Positions 48,481 to 59,365 of a DNA stretch of 64,000 nt are shown here, in pieces. Below the pieces are notes generated by a model. It made no database searches and had not been told where the DNA came from. It saw only the letters and a program-made list of their open reading frames with translations. Every line of letters begins with the position of its first letter. Within the stretch, counting starts at the first letter, position 1. The stretch comes from Cylicocyclus nassatus. Its lineage: Eukaryota; Nematoda; Chromadorea; Rhabditida; Strongylidae. Position numbers and translations under genes: made by a program. The stretch covers positions 27,569,521 through 27,633,520 of the forward strand of contig CATQJL010000001.1 of NCBI GenBank assembly GCA_958299035.1. The letters are read 5' to 3'.

Positions 48481-49386
48481 CCGGCGGCGGGGGACATGAG
48501 GGGCCGCACGCATAAGGCGCGCGCGCCGCCGCAGCGAGTGTCTGAGTCGTTGCAGCTCAGCGATGAGGTGCAAGTGTGATCATTGACGCACTAACACAAG
48601 CAATTTTCAGCAAAGAACTCATCAATAAACATATGATGCATAAAGAATAATAAAGCGCATTTTCATTTCCTTCAGACACTCCGTCTGGATAATTTGAGTT
48701 GGCTTTTTTCGCTTTTTTTTAGTGCCGTGAAGCAATAAGCGTTGTCTTTTTACATTGTTTGTCAAAATTAGTTGTGATAAACTGACTCATCACAGCATTA
48801 ACGGGCGCTTTTTTTTGTCCGTTAAACACAAGTATCCATCGTTTATCAGCCTCTTGAGCTGCCATCATGCAGATTCTTCAATATGCCCTAGTGCTCTAGC
48901 TGTCGCTGCTCAAAAATCTCGCTTTTGTCTAGGTAGCTTTAGTCAATCGTGTACCGTTAGCTTTGAGTAACTGTCTTGAGTGAAAGCTAAGTAAGCAACT
49001 TGAGCGAAATCTCAACAACTGCTCAATTTCAACCTATACTCTCAAATCTGAAAGAAACTCAAAATCTGCAAATTTTCGTCATAGTGCTAAGGACAGGAGA
49101 TGAATAGTTAGTGGTAAGTACCGCTATGGTTCGATCCCGATATCTCTTATTGCGCGTGGCGCATGTGTGGAAGGGTATAAAGGCGACGAGTCCTCTATCC
49201 CTCATTCTATAAAGAAACAATATCATGAAAGCTTGAACGTCCAAATTTTATTAAACGTTTCATATTATAAGCTGAATAAGCTTTTGAAAATTGAGATGTT
49301 TCTACATAAGAACGAATTTTCGAATATTTGTATTCGAATAATTTATTCGAACTATTAAAAGTCGGATATTCAGGAAAGTGCATATA

Positions 49387-50254
49387 TTAGGTTGTCCCGA
49401 AAGTTTTGTCGGTTTCTTTCATCGCTCACTAAGACCCACAGAACACCAATCCATGGACGATCTAGGTATCATTTAATTCATATTTTTATCCTATTTCTCA
49501 TAGCTATATTTGCTCTCTAACCTACTCTGTTTTTGCGATGTTATCGTCACGGCTTTTCGAGCAGCTTTACAGTATTGTCAAACCCTTCCCGAATTTTGAA
49601 AATTTTTATTTTGATATTTCTAGAAAGCGTTGGCGACAAACTTTTGGCTACATCGTATATATTTCGGATTACATGTGGCGCGTTTAACAAGTCCGTAATA
49701 ATAATTAATTTTAAAAAAAACAAGGCATTTTGATTACGTTTAACACGCAAAAGCACCGAAAACTCCAAAAAGTGATTTTTCAAAGCAGTTCAAACTTGGA
49801 TAGGTTGCATAAGTAATGTCTAATAACAAACAAATACCAATTCGTAAAAATTCTAAAAGTTTCCATGTTTTTGCTGCAGTTTCGTGTTTCATGACTTTGC
49901 CAAAAACCGAGACCTTGGAAGAAATGATTTTTTAAAGCTAAAAACAGCAGATTAGGAGAATGTAAAAACACTACCATGTAGTCCGAGAATTGCTTCATCT
50001 GATCATACTTAAACGTTTCCAAAACTTTAAAATGAAATCTGTGAAAAGTAGCCGAACTTTGAGCAGATAAAAATGACTAGTGAAAAATTTCAGCAATTAT
50101 CAGAAAAAGAATGCAGTTTTATGGCTAGTAAATGTAACCATTGGAAAGAGAAGGAAAAGCTGCGTCGAATGCATGTTGAAACTCATTCAGGTCCTTATTG
50201 TGTGTGGTTTTATAGCGATTTGAAAAAACCGACAAAACTTTCGGGACAACCTAA
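49387..50254 (-). mobile_element. Mariner-type MITE, family B, copy 2
   Basis: Termini TTAGGTTGTCCCGAAAGTTT and its complement, bordered by TA on both sides, 868 bases. It is the reverse-orientation homologue of 28518-29391; the termini of this copy match each other better than those of copy 1. Confidence 0.88.
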
Positions 50255-50964
50255 TATTTGATCATTGGAATAGTCGAATAAATGAAAAAGACCTTTATTC
50301 GAATATGAGTTTATCGAACGAATTGAAAAAAAAACTTATTCGAAATTTTATTCGAATATTCTTAATATTATTTGCACGAAATGTTTGCACGAAATTCATT
50401 CCTATAAAGTAGAAGCATTGTGCGCATGTTCGCATGGGGCATTAGAAACGCCGACTCCTTTATCCTTTGATCAATAGGAAGGTTCAGAGTACTGTACAAC
50501 GATTTAGGTTTCGAAACAAGAAAGCACAGAACACCCTCCGAAAGCACGATAAAATTGTGTGCAGCCTATAATTTCTGCAATTATATAAATTCATCTCCCC
50601 TCGACGAAAATGCTGTTGCACGCACCTCCGAATTCCTTTTTTTTAAATTCATATGTCATCAGCTGAACAACCGGCCAATGATCGACTCTTTCTTTGTCGC
50701 TTCTTACATTCACTGACAGTATTACCTGATTTTGAACTTCAAAACAATAATTAGAATTTATTTTGTACGTATTGTCAACAGTTACCACGCTAGCCATAAA
50801 ATATGTTATCTTGCGAATTCCAGACGTCTTCGATAAATTATCCATGTCTGATTATCCTCCTATAGATGTCGGTTGTACCAGTATATGCTGTGGAATGCTT
50901 TTGATAATTGTAAGTCGCATGTGTGTCAAGCCAGCGTGCTTTATTTCTTACCTAAAAGACATTT

Positions 50965-51736
50965 AGTGGCCGTATTCATCATTGATACCTTGAGGTAAAT
51001 ACTACCTCCACTTTTTATCACTCATTATCAGCAAATACCCGTACTCACAAAAGTACTTTAAAGTAATTCTCAAGGTAAATTTTGTCTTGAGAGAATTCAC
51101 CTCAAGATGTTCAGTACTGAATGAAAAGCACCTTGAGGTGAATTTTACCTCAAGGTATTGTTATCACTCAAAATCCGTATTCATCAAACGGACTGATTAC
51201 ATTGAGGTAAATTCTCAATACGACTTCTAACCTTAGCCAAAGTAAATGTTAGGAGGATACCTTCAGAGACTTATAAACTTTCAAAGCTGATTTTTTGCAC
51301 GGATAATGCAGTATGTAACTTAGGCCACTGTAACACTTTTGCGCAATTTGGTTGAGACTGACGAGAGTTATGAGTGTTGAAATATAATCTAAGAAATTTT
51401 AAAGATGTTGACAAACGCCTGAATTTTTTATTTTGTTAAGCTGGAGGATACAGGCTTTATACTCTCTCGCAGCATCTTGAGCACAATAACATAGGTGGCG
51501 TCACAAAGTCGAAGTTGCTTGATGGGAGCACTTTCTCTCCGATTTTCGAATTTGTAAAAATGCTGACTTCAAAGCGATTAACCATCGATTTCAATACTTT
51601 TTAATTGCTCATTTCAGATTGCACTAATTACTTAATTGTTTATGTCTTAGTGGGAGTTGGGCTTGGTCTTTAGCGAGAGAAAAGAGCTGGCCGTTGAATG
51701 CAAAAAAAGATGAAGTATTGTTGACTCACTAAGAAT
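50965..51736. mobile_element. Left part of a repeat built of CTCAAGGTAA-type units
   Basis: ACCTTGAGGTAAA and its complement recur many times between 50985 and 51215, often as palindromes (TGAGGTGAATTTTACCTCA). The outer end, CCGTATTCATCATTGATACC, is complementary to sequence near 57440 on the far side of the Penelope insertion. I infer one host element (50965-51736 plus 56677-57500) of about 1.6 kb split by that insertion. Confidence 0.6.
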
Positions 51737-51749
51737 AATCTCAACACCT
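51737..51749 (+). repeat. Left 13-bp target site duplication of the Penelope-like insertion
   Basis: AATCTCAACACCT is repeated exactly at 56664-56676, immediately outside the opposite end of the element. Confidence 0.8.
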
Positions 51750-51760
51750 AAACTCCAGGT

Positions 51761-51934
51761 TCTCTCTTCTCTGAATCTGGGCATCTTATGTCGTAATTTG
51801 ATGTAGTAGATGTTTTCGCCAAGCCCAGATAGTACGGTGAATCTTTATTTGACCTAACGTTTCGACAAGGTCGTCTTCTTTGGAAGTCTGAAAGATGATT
51901 GCAGTCTTGACCTATGAAACTACGTCGCCAAACG
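51761..51934 (-). repeat. 3' pLTR of the minus-strand Penelope-like copy
   Basis: Collinear with 54364-54539 and complementary to about 56535-56663. It carries the GTCGAAACG hammerhead-like word on the minus strand. Confidence 0.85.
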
Positions 51935-52134
51935 CCATCTCCGTACTTTTCGAGTCTAGACCTCGTCTCATGCACAACGTACAGAGAGGCATGCTGGCAG
52001 AAGAGAGCGACCGTTGATCCACCGTGGTAAGGATGTTAGTAGTCCGCAGGAAGTAGCGGACGATAGCCGCAGAGATGTTGAAGACGGGCGACACTGAGTG
52101 TTACTCGGTGTCTCACGTCTATATATACGGCAGG

Positions 52135-54355
52135 CTACTGTTCACATAGTGATAGAAAGGGCAAAAGATCACTTGTCATTGATAGGCGTTCATTTTTGTT
52201 GTTCATGCTTGGGCTCTTCATAGAGATCCACAAAGCTTCTAGTATCTTTCGTGCAGAAATTTCTGCCTCGTACGCCAAGATAAAACATTTGACCTCAAAT
52301 TCAGTTCCGTCATGTGCTTCAACTCTGTGTTTTCCCAACGGCGATACTAAATTCCCTCGTCTTTTGTTCGCTAAGTGCTCTTTGACTCTGATGTTCAAAG
52401 CTCTACCCGTCTCCCTATATAGAAAGCCTTGCAACTCAAACATTCTAGTTGGTATATGACCCCTGACTTCGCGCAATCTCCTACCTTTCCATAAGGGCAA
52501 ACAATGCATTGCTTTGATAAGCATTCTGTATCGTATATCCTGTCTCGCACCAACTGCCTCCTGATATCATCGTTCGGGATGTTTACCAGAGCCTCATTTT
52601 GCAGTTGTGCTCGCGCAATGCCTTGCTTCAAAGCTGCACTCATTTCATCGGAGATGAAAGGTATGCAAAGTGGGGCTCTTTTGTCGGTACGTGCAGTTCG
52701 ACTATATTAACCAAATCTTGGACGTCTAGCGTTATTCGGATCTGTGTAGCCGTTGCTGCGCGCAATCGTTGTAGCCATTCTAATAGATGCAAGTCGTTCT
52801 TCTACGCCAGTGCTAACTTCTACAGCTGTTCTGTACATGTTCTTAATAATTGCTCGTCGTTGTAGGGTGCGCTGATTTTGCATGTATTATGATATTCTTT
52901 GAGCTTACTTTTCTGTACCACTTCATCCGAATTCTACCACCAGATAAGTTTATCTGGGTGTTCAGGAAAGGAAGCCACCCATCCGTCGGGGTTTCTCCAG
53001 TAAACCTAATGTACTGTGATTGCTGGTTCAAAAGTGCGAAACATTCGTCCATTTCGGACTGAGTCGATGTTATCATACATCAATCATCGATGTAGCGACA
53101 GTACATTATGGGCAAGCGTGCGAGTACTGGCTCCTCTATCTTACTCATAAAGCAAATCGCATGGGCTGGGGTCAGTCGTTGACCCATAGCCAGCCCCCTG
53201 ATCTGAGAATATTAATTCCCAAACCACTTAAAGATGTTACACTTTAGACATTCCTTGATGAGGGTCATGAACTGTCGAGTACTGGATAGATGCGATAGTA
53301 CCTTTGGTAATAGTTGGTTTATGATTTTATTGAGAAACCATGATATTCTGTCGGTGGGGCCGCTAACATAACTTATTATAGGGCGTATCTTAGGCTGCTG
53401 GTGACAGAGTTATATTCGTGAGCTGCTATTTTATGAGTCTTAACCAGATAAAATACTGGACAGATCGGATTGTCCATTTTTAACCTGCTAACAAATCGCA
53501 CACATCTTTAAAGCCCTGCCATTGTTCCTATGTCAAATTAGTTTGACGTTTGCGTTTGAAATCATTCAAAACTTGAAAAACTTCAGTCGAAAGTACGCGG
53601 AACTTCGTGTCTGCAGAAAGCACTGGTTTTGGTTCTCTGTAGAAAGATCGAGGGAAAGGTATCGATGTTAACAAGGGATTGGCCGCTGGGATGAGAAGGG
53701 AGCTTTCCTGCGTAGCTCTTATTCTCAACGTGTCTCGCAGTCTGTGTAAGCTGCCCACTACTTTGCGACAAACAGAAGCTGTGATGTTTTGCGAAGGCCA
53801 GAACAATGGTCCGAGACTAAGAAATTCTACAGCTTGTGGCGTAAGATGAATGCTACCAATGACAATAATCCTTGCGCTCACAGAATCATTCGTAGCTAAA
53901 TCTTCCTGCGGTCGGTGGATTTCGGGAAGGCTATTCTGTTCGCAGTGTCTCTCACGCAGTGTTCCTGAGAGTCAGTCGTACTTCGTAATAAGTCTAGATC
54001 TGACCTTAGACTGAATAGAGTCACAGATCAGCTTCAATCGTCTCTCAATCCACCTCCACAAATCTTCGGGTAAGAAACGTTTACAATGCATCTCTTTAGC
54101 GTTACATCTCAACAATGAGCTATATAAAGTTCGTTGCCTCTATTTTACCACAATTTTCAGCATGTTGCGGTATAAGCTTTTTATCTTCGCATCATCTTCT
54201 GAAAGACCGCATAGCGTTCCCAATTTCTTTCTCGAGATGAACGTAGGCACGACATTATTGTTCTTACATCGTTGGAGGAAATTGAGCGATTGTCGAACTG
54301 CAATTATCCGCTGGCGAAGAGAGAGAAGAACTTTGGTTGTACTTCTGTTAGTAAA
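52135..54355 (-). pseudogene. Penelope-like RT/GIY-YIG protein, minus-strand copy, broken
   Basis: Reading from the 5' pLTR, the upstream block (about 54355-54165) encodes LNFLQRCKNNNVVPTF, then 53881-53528 holds the N-terminal motif VEFLSLGPLF found before the RT in this class. The RT core lies at about 53500-52843 with FTGETPTDGWLPFLNT. The catalytic YIDD is followed directly by a TGA. The C-terminal part (52643-52135) has the cysteine linker CIVCPYGKVGDCAKSG, IYQLECLSCKAFYIG and the GIY-YIG continuation TGRALNIRVKEHLANKRRG in a second frame. Several stops and frameshifts, plus a missing segment between N-terminus and RT, mean that it cannot be expressed as one protein. Confidence 0.85.
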
Positions 54356-54363
54356 CTCTAAGC

Positions 54364-54539
54364 TCTCTCTTCTCTGAATCTGGGCATCTTATGTCGTAAT
54401 TTGATGTAGTAGATGTTTTCGCCAAGCCCAGATAGTACGGTGAATCTTTATTTGACCTAACGTTTCGACAAGGTCGTCTTCTTCGGAGGTCTGAAAGATG
54501 ATTGCAGTATTGACTTGTGAAACTACGCCACCAAACGTG
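54364..54539 (-). repeat. 5' pLTR of the minus-strand Penelope-like copy
   Basis: Same orientation as 51761-51934. The first 35 bases (54364-54398) are absent from the end of the inverted copy at 56663, like the short extension known for one pLTR in Penelope elements. Confidence 0.85.
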
Positions 54540-54582
54540 AACAGAGAACCAAAACCAGTGCTTTCTGCAGACACGAAGTTCC

Positions 54583-56067
54583 TTGCTCAAACAACAATCC
54601 ATCCGTATCTCAGTTAGTGACAAGGGTGGCGAATTTGTAGTAATGCCGCAATCTTTGACCCGAGAGATTACAGAGTTGCATCTCTCCGACGCGACAATCT
54701 ACAAGCGAGTGACGAAGCGAGACTTTCAGATGCAATGTAAAAGGTTGATTGAAGTTTGGGTTTCTGTAGCTAGGGCTGCAGGCCTTGATGAAAGATTAGT
54801 TAGCAGGTTAAAAATGGACAATCCGATCTGTCCAGTATTTTACCATCATAAAATAGCAGCTTATGAATATAACTCTATGTCACCAGCAGCCTATAAGGTA
54901 CGCCCTATGATAAGTTTTGTCAGCGGCCCCACCGACAGAATATCATGGTTTCTCAATAAGATCGTAAACCAACTATCACCAAAGGTACCATCGCATCTAT
55001 CCAACACTCGACAGTTCATGCAAAAGTTGCGGGATACGAGGATTGAACACGATAGTGTCATCGAGTCTTTTGACATAACATCCTTGTACACTAATGTTCA
55101 GAACGATGCCGCACTTCAAGCAATGTCAGAGATGTTGGAAATTCACTACAACGATATGGTCACTTTTGGACTCAGCAAAGACAGCATACTGACCCTCATC
55201 AAGGAATGTCTAAAGTGTAACATCTTCAAATGGTCTGGGAATTACTATTCTCAGATCAGGAGGCTGGCTATGGGTCAACGACTGACCCCAGCCCATGCGA
55301 TTTGCTTTATGAGTAAGATAGAGGAGCCAGTACTCGCACGCTTGCCCATGATGTACTGTCGCTACATCGATGATGGCTGTATGATAACATCGACTCAGTC
55401 CGAATTGGACGAATGTTTCGCACTTTTGAACCAGCAATCACAGTACATTAGGTTTACCGGAGAAACCCCGACGGATGGGTGGCTTCCTTTCCTAAACACC
55501 CAGATAAACTTATCTGGTGGTAGAATGCGGATGAAGTGGTACAGGAAAGTAAACTCAAAGAATATTATAATACATGCAAAATCAGCGCACCCTACAACGA
55601 CGAAACGTGCAATTATTAAGAGCATGTACAGAACAGCTGTAGAAGTTAGCACTGGCGTAGAAGAACGACTTGCATCTACTAGAATGGCTACAACGATTGC
55701 GCGCAGCAACGGCTACACAGACCCGAATAACGCTAGACGTCCAGGATCTGGTTTATATAGTCGAACTGCACGTACCGACAAGAGAGCCCCACTTTGCATA
55801 CCTTTCATCTCCGATGAAATGAGTGCAGCTTTGAAGCAATGCATTGCGCGAGCACAACTGCAGAATGAGGCTCTGGTAAACATCCCGAACGATGACATCA
55901 GGAGGCAGTTGGTGCGAAAAAGGATATACGATACAGAATGCTTATCAAAGCAATGCATTGTTTGCCCTTATGGAAAGGTAGGAGATTGCGCGAAGTCAGG
56001 GGTCATATACCAACTAGAATGTTTGAGTTGCAAGGCTTTCTATATAGGGAGACGGGCAGAGCATTGA
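54583..56067 (+). pseudogene. Penelope-like reverse transcriptase, plus-strand copy, 5'-truncated
   Basis: A 494-residue frame covers most of the RT: VRPMISFVSGPTDRISWFLN, the FDITSLYTNV active-site strand, LAMGQRLTPAHAICFMSKIE and catalytic CRYIDDGCM, followed by the thumb and the cysteine linker (CLSKQCIVCPYGKVGDC). The first Asp lies in FDITSL and the YxDD box is intact. It ends at a stop (56065-56067) inside the GIY-YIG motif because of a frameshift. The N-terminal domain is missing and the start is artificial, since sequence before 54540 belongs to the pLTR of the other copy. RT primes DNA synthesis at target DNA nicked by the nuclease domain. Confidence 0.9.
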
Positions 56068-56327
56068 ACATCAGAGTCAAAGAGCACTTAGCGAACAAAA
56101 GACGAGGGAATTTAGTATCGCCGTTGGGAAAACACAGAGTTGAAGCACATGGCGGAACTGATTTTGAGGTCAAATGTTTTATCTTGGCGTACGAGACAGA
56201 AATTTCTGCACGAAAGATACTAGAAGCTCTGTGGATCTCTATGAAGAGCCCAAGCATGAACAACAAAAATGAACGCCTATCAATGACAAGTGATCTTTTG
56301 CCCTTTCTATCACTATGTGAACAGTAG
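56038..56327 (+). pseudogene. GIY-YIG endonuclease part of the plus-strand Penelope-like copy (shifted frame)
   Basis: After the frameshift near 56050 the frame continues with TGRALNIRVKEHLANKRRG, the conserved Arg-bearing helix of GIY-YIG nucleases, then SPLGKHRVEAH and a C-terminal YETEISARKILEALWI. The catalytic Tyr and Gly residues (YIG) lie in the preceding frame at about 56038-56050. A one- or two-base change separates the two parts. The domain is thought to make the DNA nick for target-primed reverse transcription. Confidence 0.85.
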
Positions 56328-56569
56328 CCTGCCGTATATATAAACGTGACACACCGAGTAACACTCAGTGTCGCCCGTCTTCAACATCTCTGCGGCTATC
56401 GTCCGCTACTTCCTGCGGACTACTAACATCCTTACCACGGTGGATCAACGGTCGCTCTCTTCTGCCAGCATGCCTCTCTGCACGTTGTGCATGAGACGAG
56501 GTCTAGACTCGATAAGTACGGAGATGGCGTTTGGCGGCGTAGTTTCATAGGTCAAGACTGCAATCATCT

Positions 56570-56615
56570 TCCAGACCTCCGAAGAAGATGACCTTGTCGA
56601 AACGTTAGGTCAAAT
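56570..56615 (+). ncRNA. Degenerate hammerhead-ribozyme-like motif in the pLTR
   Basis: CCGAAGA followed by a short GAC/GTC stem and then GAAACG resembles the CUGAUGA-stem II-GAAA core of the hammerhead ribozymes that Penelope-like elements carry in their pLTRs. Two substitutions in the first core box would be expected to destroy activity. The same motif is present in the pLTRs at about 51862-51885 and 54465-54490 on the minus strand. Confidence 0.4.
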
Positions 56616-56663
56616 AAAGATTCACCGTACTATCTGGGCTTGGCGAAAACATCTACTACATCA

Positions 56664-56676
56664 AATCTCAACACCT
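56664..56676 (+). repeat. Right 13-bp target site duplication of the Penelope-like insertion
   Basis: Exact copy of 51737-51749. Confidence 0.8.
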
Positions 56677-57500
56677 TTTTTCTTCATTTTTGTAACAATG
56701 TATATATGAACTTAAGCAACATGTGACTCTGAGGTGTTTTCAGTACAGAAACTGACTTAGCATATTCAATTAGTATTTTAAGCTGCGCAAACTTCATGAA
56801 TTTGAAAAAACTTCAATCTGTATAAACTGGAGAAATGTCAAATTATGAGGCGAAAATAATTCAGCATAACTTTTGCACATCCCCAAAATTATCGAATTAA
56901 CATCCTAAAAATCAGGTACAAGTTTCCAACCTTGGCTTGAGAAATCAATATATTATCTCAAAGTTTGGATCCATTTATTACAATATTGTTTGGCTGAACA
57001 AGAATGTTGACTACGTAAACAAAACAATTTCGGAATCGCTAACTGTAACGCTTTGAACCGTAAAGGCAAGAAGTTCCTTGTGTAAATATTATGCGAATGC
57101 AGAAAAAGCAATTCACCGCAAGTACGTCATGCCAGCTCCTAATATACGTCAGTTTTCATCATGGTGGTGGCACAAGCGACTTTGACCTCAAGAGAAAAAC
57201 TTGGATGAATAAAAGTTATACCTTGAGGTAAATTGTAACTTGAGGTACAGCTCAAGGTAAACTGCATTGCAGTAGGGTTCGTTCTCATCATTGCATTAGG
57301 AAGCACTGGAAGATGTATTGAATAAAACCAGTTCTATTTACAAATAATCGGCTGAATTTTGCTAAATTTCCAAGACGTCATAGCGTGCTCGGAATAAACA
57401 TCAGTGCATAGCACGCTGTCAAAGGTAAAATTTACGTCAAGGTACATTGATGAATACGAAATGCTTAAGGTACATGTTACCTTGTAATAAAATTTACCTC
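56677..57500. mobile_element. Right part of the CTCAAGGTAA-unit repeat
   Basis: The words ACCTTGAGGTAAA, TTACCTTG and TTTACCTCAAG recur at 57220-57260 and 57420-57500. The outer end is complementary to that near 50970. Confidence 0.55.
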
Positions 57501-57838
57501 AAGTAGACTCTAAATCAGTCTCATCGAGCGCGCAAGCGCGCATGGATAAAACAGCATGCTCTCTACATAGAAGTCTGCTTTTTTGATTTTGAGGCTGTTG
57601 AACAAGCGGTTTTTGAGCGGAGAAACATGGAAGTTGGGAATGGCAAAATTGCAGTGAAAGTCATTGTGTTTATACGGCATACTCCTCAGGAACCTTCCTT
57701 GTCTTCGAAAGATGACAGGACGCAAAGTTTTGTGTAGACCACAGCTTCTCATGCTACATAAACAGCCACTGACTTTTCAAAAAAAACCATAAATTCATCT
57801 CTTTACGAAATTTACACTCGTATCGAAACTAACGTGTA

Positions 57839-58928
57839 CAGAGTGAGGCAAAAGTCTTGGAGCCTAGTATTTTTTTAGATAACATCAGATGGAAAGTGCT
57901 TACAAACAGCTGGTGCACATGTAAATCAAACTTTCACAACTACAGCGCAGCTCTCAATTTTGAGATTGCGTTTTTTGACTTCAAAACAGCCCTTCGAAAT
58001 CTTGGCGCGTCCACCTGTCGTGGCACGCAGCCAGCAGTGATGAAATATATCCTACGCCTTCGCGATAACTGCTTCGTTTACTAGGCAAATGTGCAGTATG
58101 ATAGAGCGAGCTTTTGGTATCATAATATTATATACGAAGAATTTTTTTTTGGAGTATTTAGGTAGGAAATTTTGGAATTTTAAGTGAATGGCAATTGCAC
58201 TCGCATAATGGAAATTTGGATGCGATCGCGCAAACGGGAATGAGAAATTGTAAACTAAACAAACTAAAAAGTGGTGAAATTGCTCCATTCATCGAATTCA
58301 AGATGTTTACATAGAAGACTCATGGAAAGAATGTGACCTAAAACTCAGTACCTGCTGCGCTCTTATAGCTTTCAGCTCTTGAAGACAAATGGCCGCTGCC
58401 GCGCAAGTAGTACTCACAAATTTTTATTTAGCGCTTTCGAAAGAATAGTGCCTGGCAAGCGCAGCGAAGACGTGTCAGCGCAAAGACTCTTCTACATAGG
58501 CATCGAAATGTTGTAGAGATTTTACAGTATTTTAGCTACGAAATAAATTGTGAATACTAAAAACTTTGCTTTTCTCTGCCCAGCAGAAGCACTTGGATAA
58601 ATCCAATCCTTCCAAAAACACAAAGGCGACTGCATGACGATGGCGTTGAAGCAATATTAGTTGAGCAGAACGCGGCGCGCGCGTACTTTCACCGTTGTAA
58701 ATCCTGCTTCTCATGCGCTCTGCGCTAATAAAGCCGCCATTTGCGCCCAAGGAAATTGCACCTTCGTCATGCAGCAGACTACATGTCAAGCTTTTTAGCT
58801 ACGTAAAGCGTCTTTGTAGGGGATGATCGTCATTATGTGGCACAAATTTGGAATCAAATCATCGTTTTGTGGTAATTTCGTGATTTACGACACTGCAATG
58901 TCGACTCCCAGACTTTTGCCTCACTTTA
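57839..58928. mobile_element. Tc1/mariner-like MITE, 1.09 kb
   Basis: The left end reads AGTGAGGCAAAAGTCTTGGAG and the right end is its complement with one or two mismatches; both are bordered by TA. Interior frames lack transposase motifs. Its right half contains the 190-bp repeat that recurs at 59695. Confidence 0.75.
58595..58800 (+). repeat. 190-bp dispersed repeat, copy 1
   Basis: Shares CACCGTTGTAAATC, GCTAATAAAGCCG and GTCATGCAGCAG with 59695-59880 in the same orientation. Confidence 0.75.
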
Positions 58929-59365
58929 TAATACGAGGGCGGAAAATTAATTGAAACGTCATTTTTCCATCAAAGAGTTATTACAAAGTCGCCGAAGGTT
59001 ATTCAAGATTTGATAGGTCAAGCATTTTGGGCTAGATTTCCATCTATCAGCGTGACTAACCGTACAATCAGTTTAGAAATTACCTAGCAATAAACGGAGC
59101 CAATTTTTTTTTAGATGAAACTATTTACGTTTCTACAAATTCGGAGAAGCTATAACACGCTTGAATTTTGAAAAATTGATAACAAATCAGTTGCACAATT
59201 CCAAATTCATGAACATCTTTGAGAATCCAACCATTCTTAGAACAACTGTATATCTGGTATAAAACTCAGAATCATGTAAATTTTTGTGCAAAGCACTTCT
59301 TGTAGTGTCTCGAGCAAACAGTTGACAATAAAGTCGAAATAGAGAAAATAACGTTTGCATTGCAG

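Larger units (their letters stand above)
51750..56663. mobile_element. Composite Penelope-like retroelement: full copy plus inverted truncated copy
   Basis: The insertion has a minus-strand copy (51761-54539) bounded by two direct repeats of about 175 bases (pLTRs), and an inverted plus-strand copy (54540-56663) that lacks its 5' part and is joined head-to-head. Such pLTRs and attached inverted or truncated copies are typical of Penelope-like elements. Together with the RT and GIY-YIG motifs and 13-bp flanking duplications they make the identification firm. The nematode setting and the zinc-finger-like linker suggest the Nematis group, which I infer without alignment. Confidence 0.9.

Noticed and set aside
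52196..52710. Plus-strand frames in the left Penelope copy
   Set aside because: They are antisense to the minus-strand RT/GIY-YIG coding sequence.
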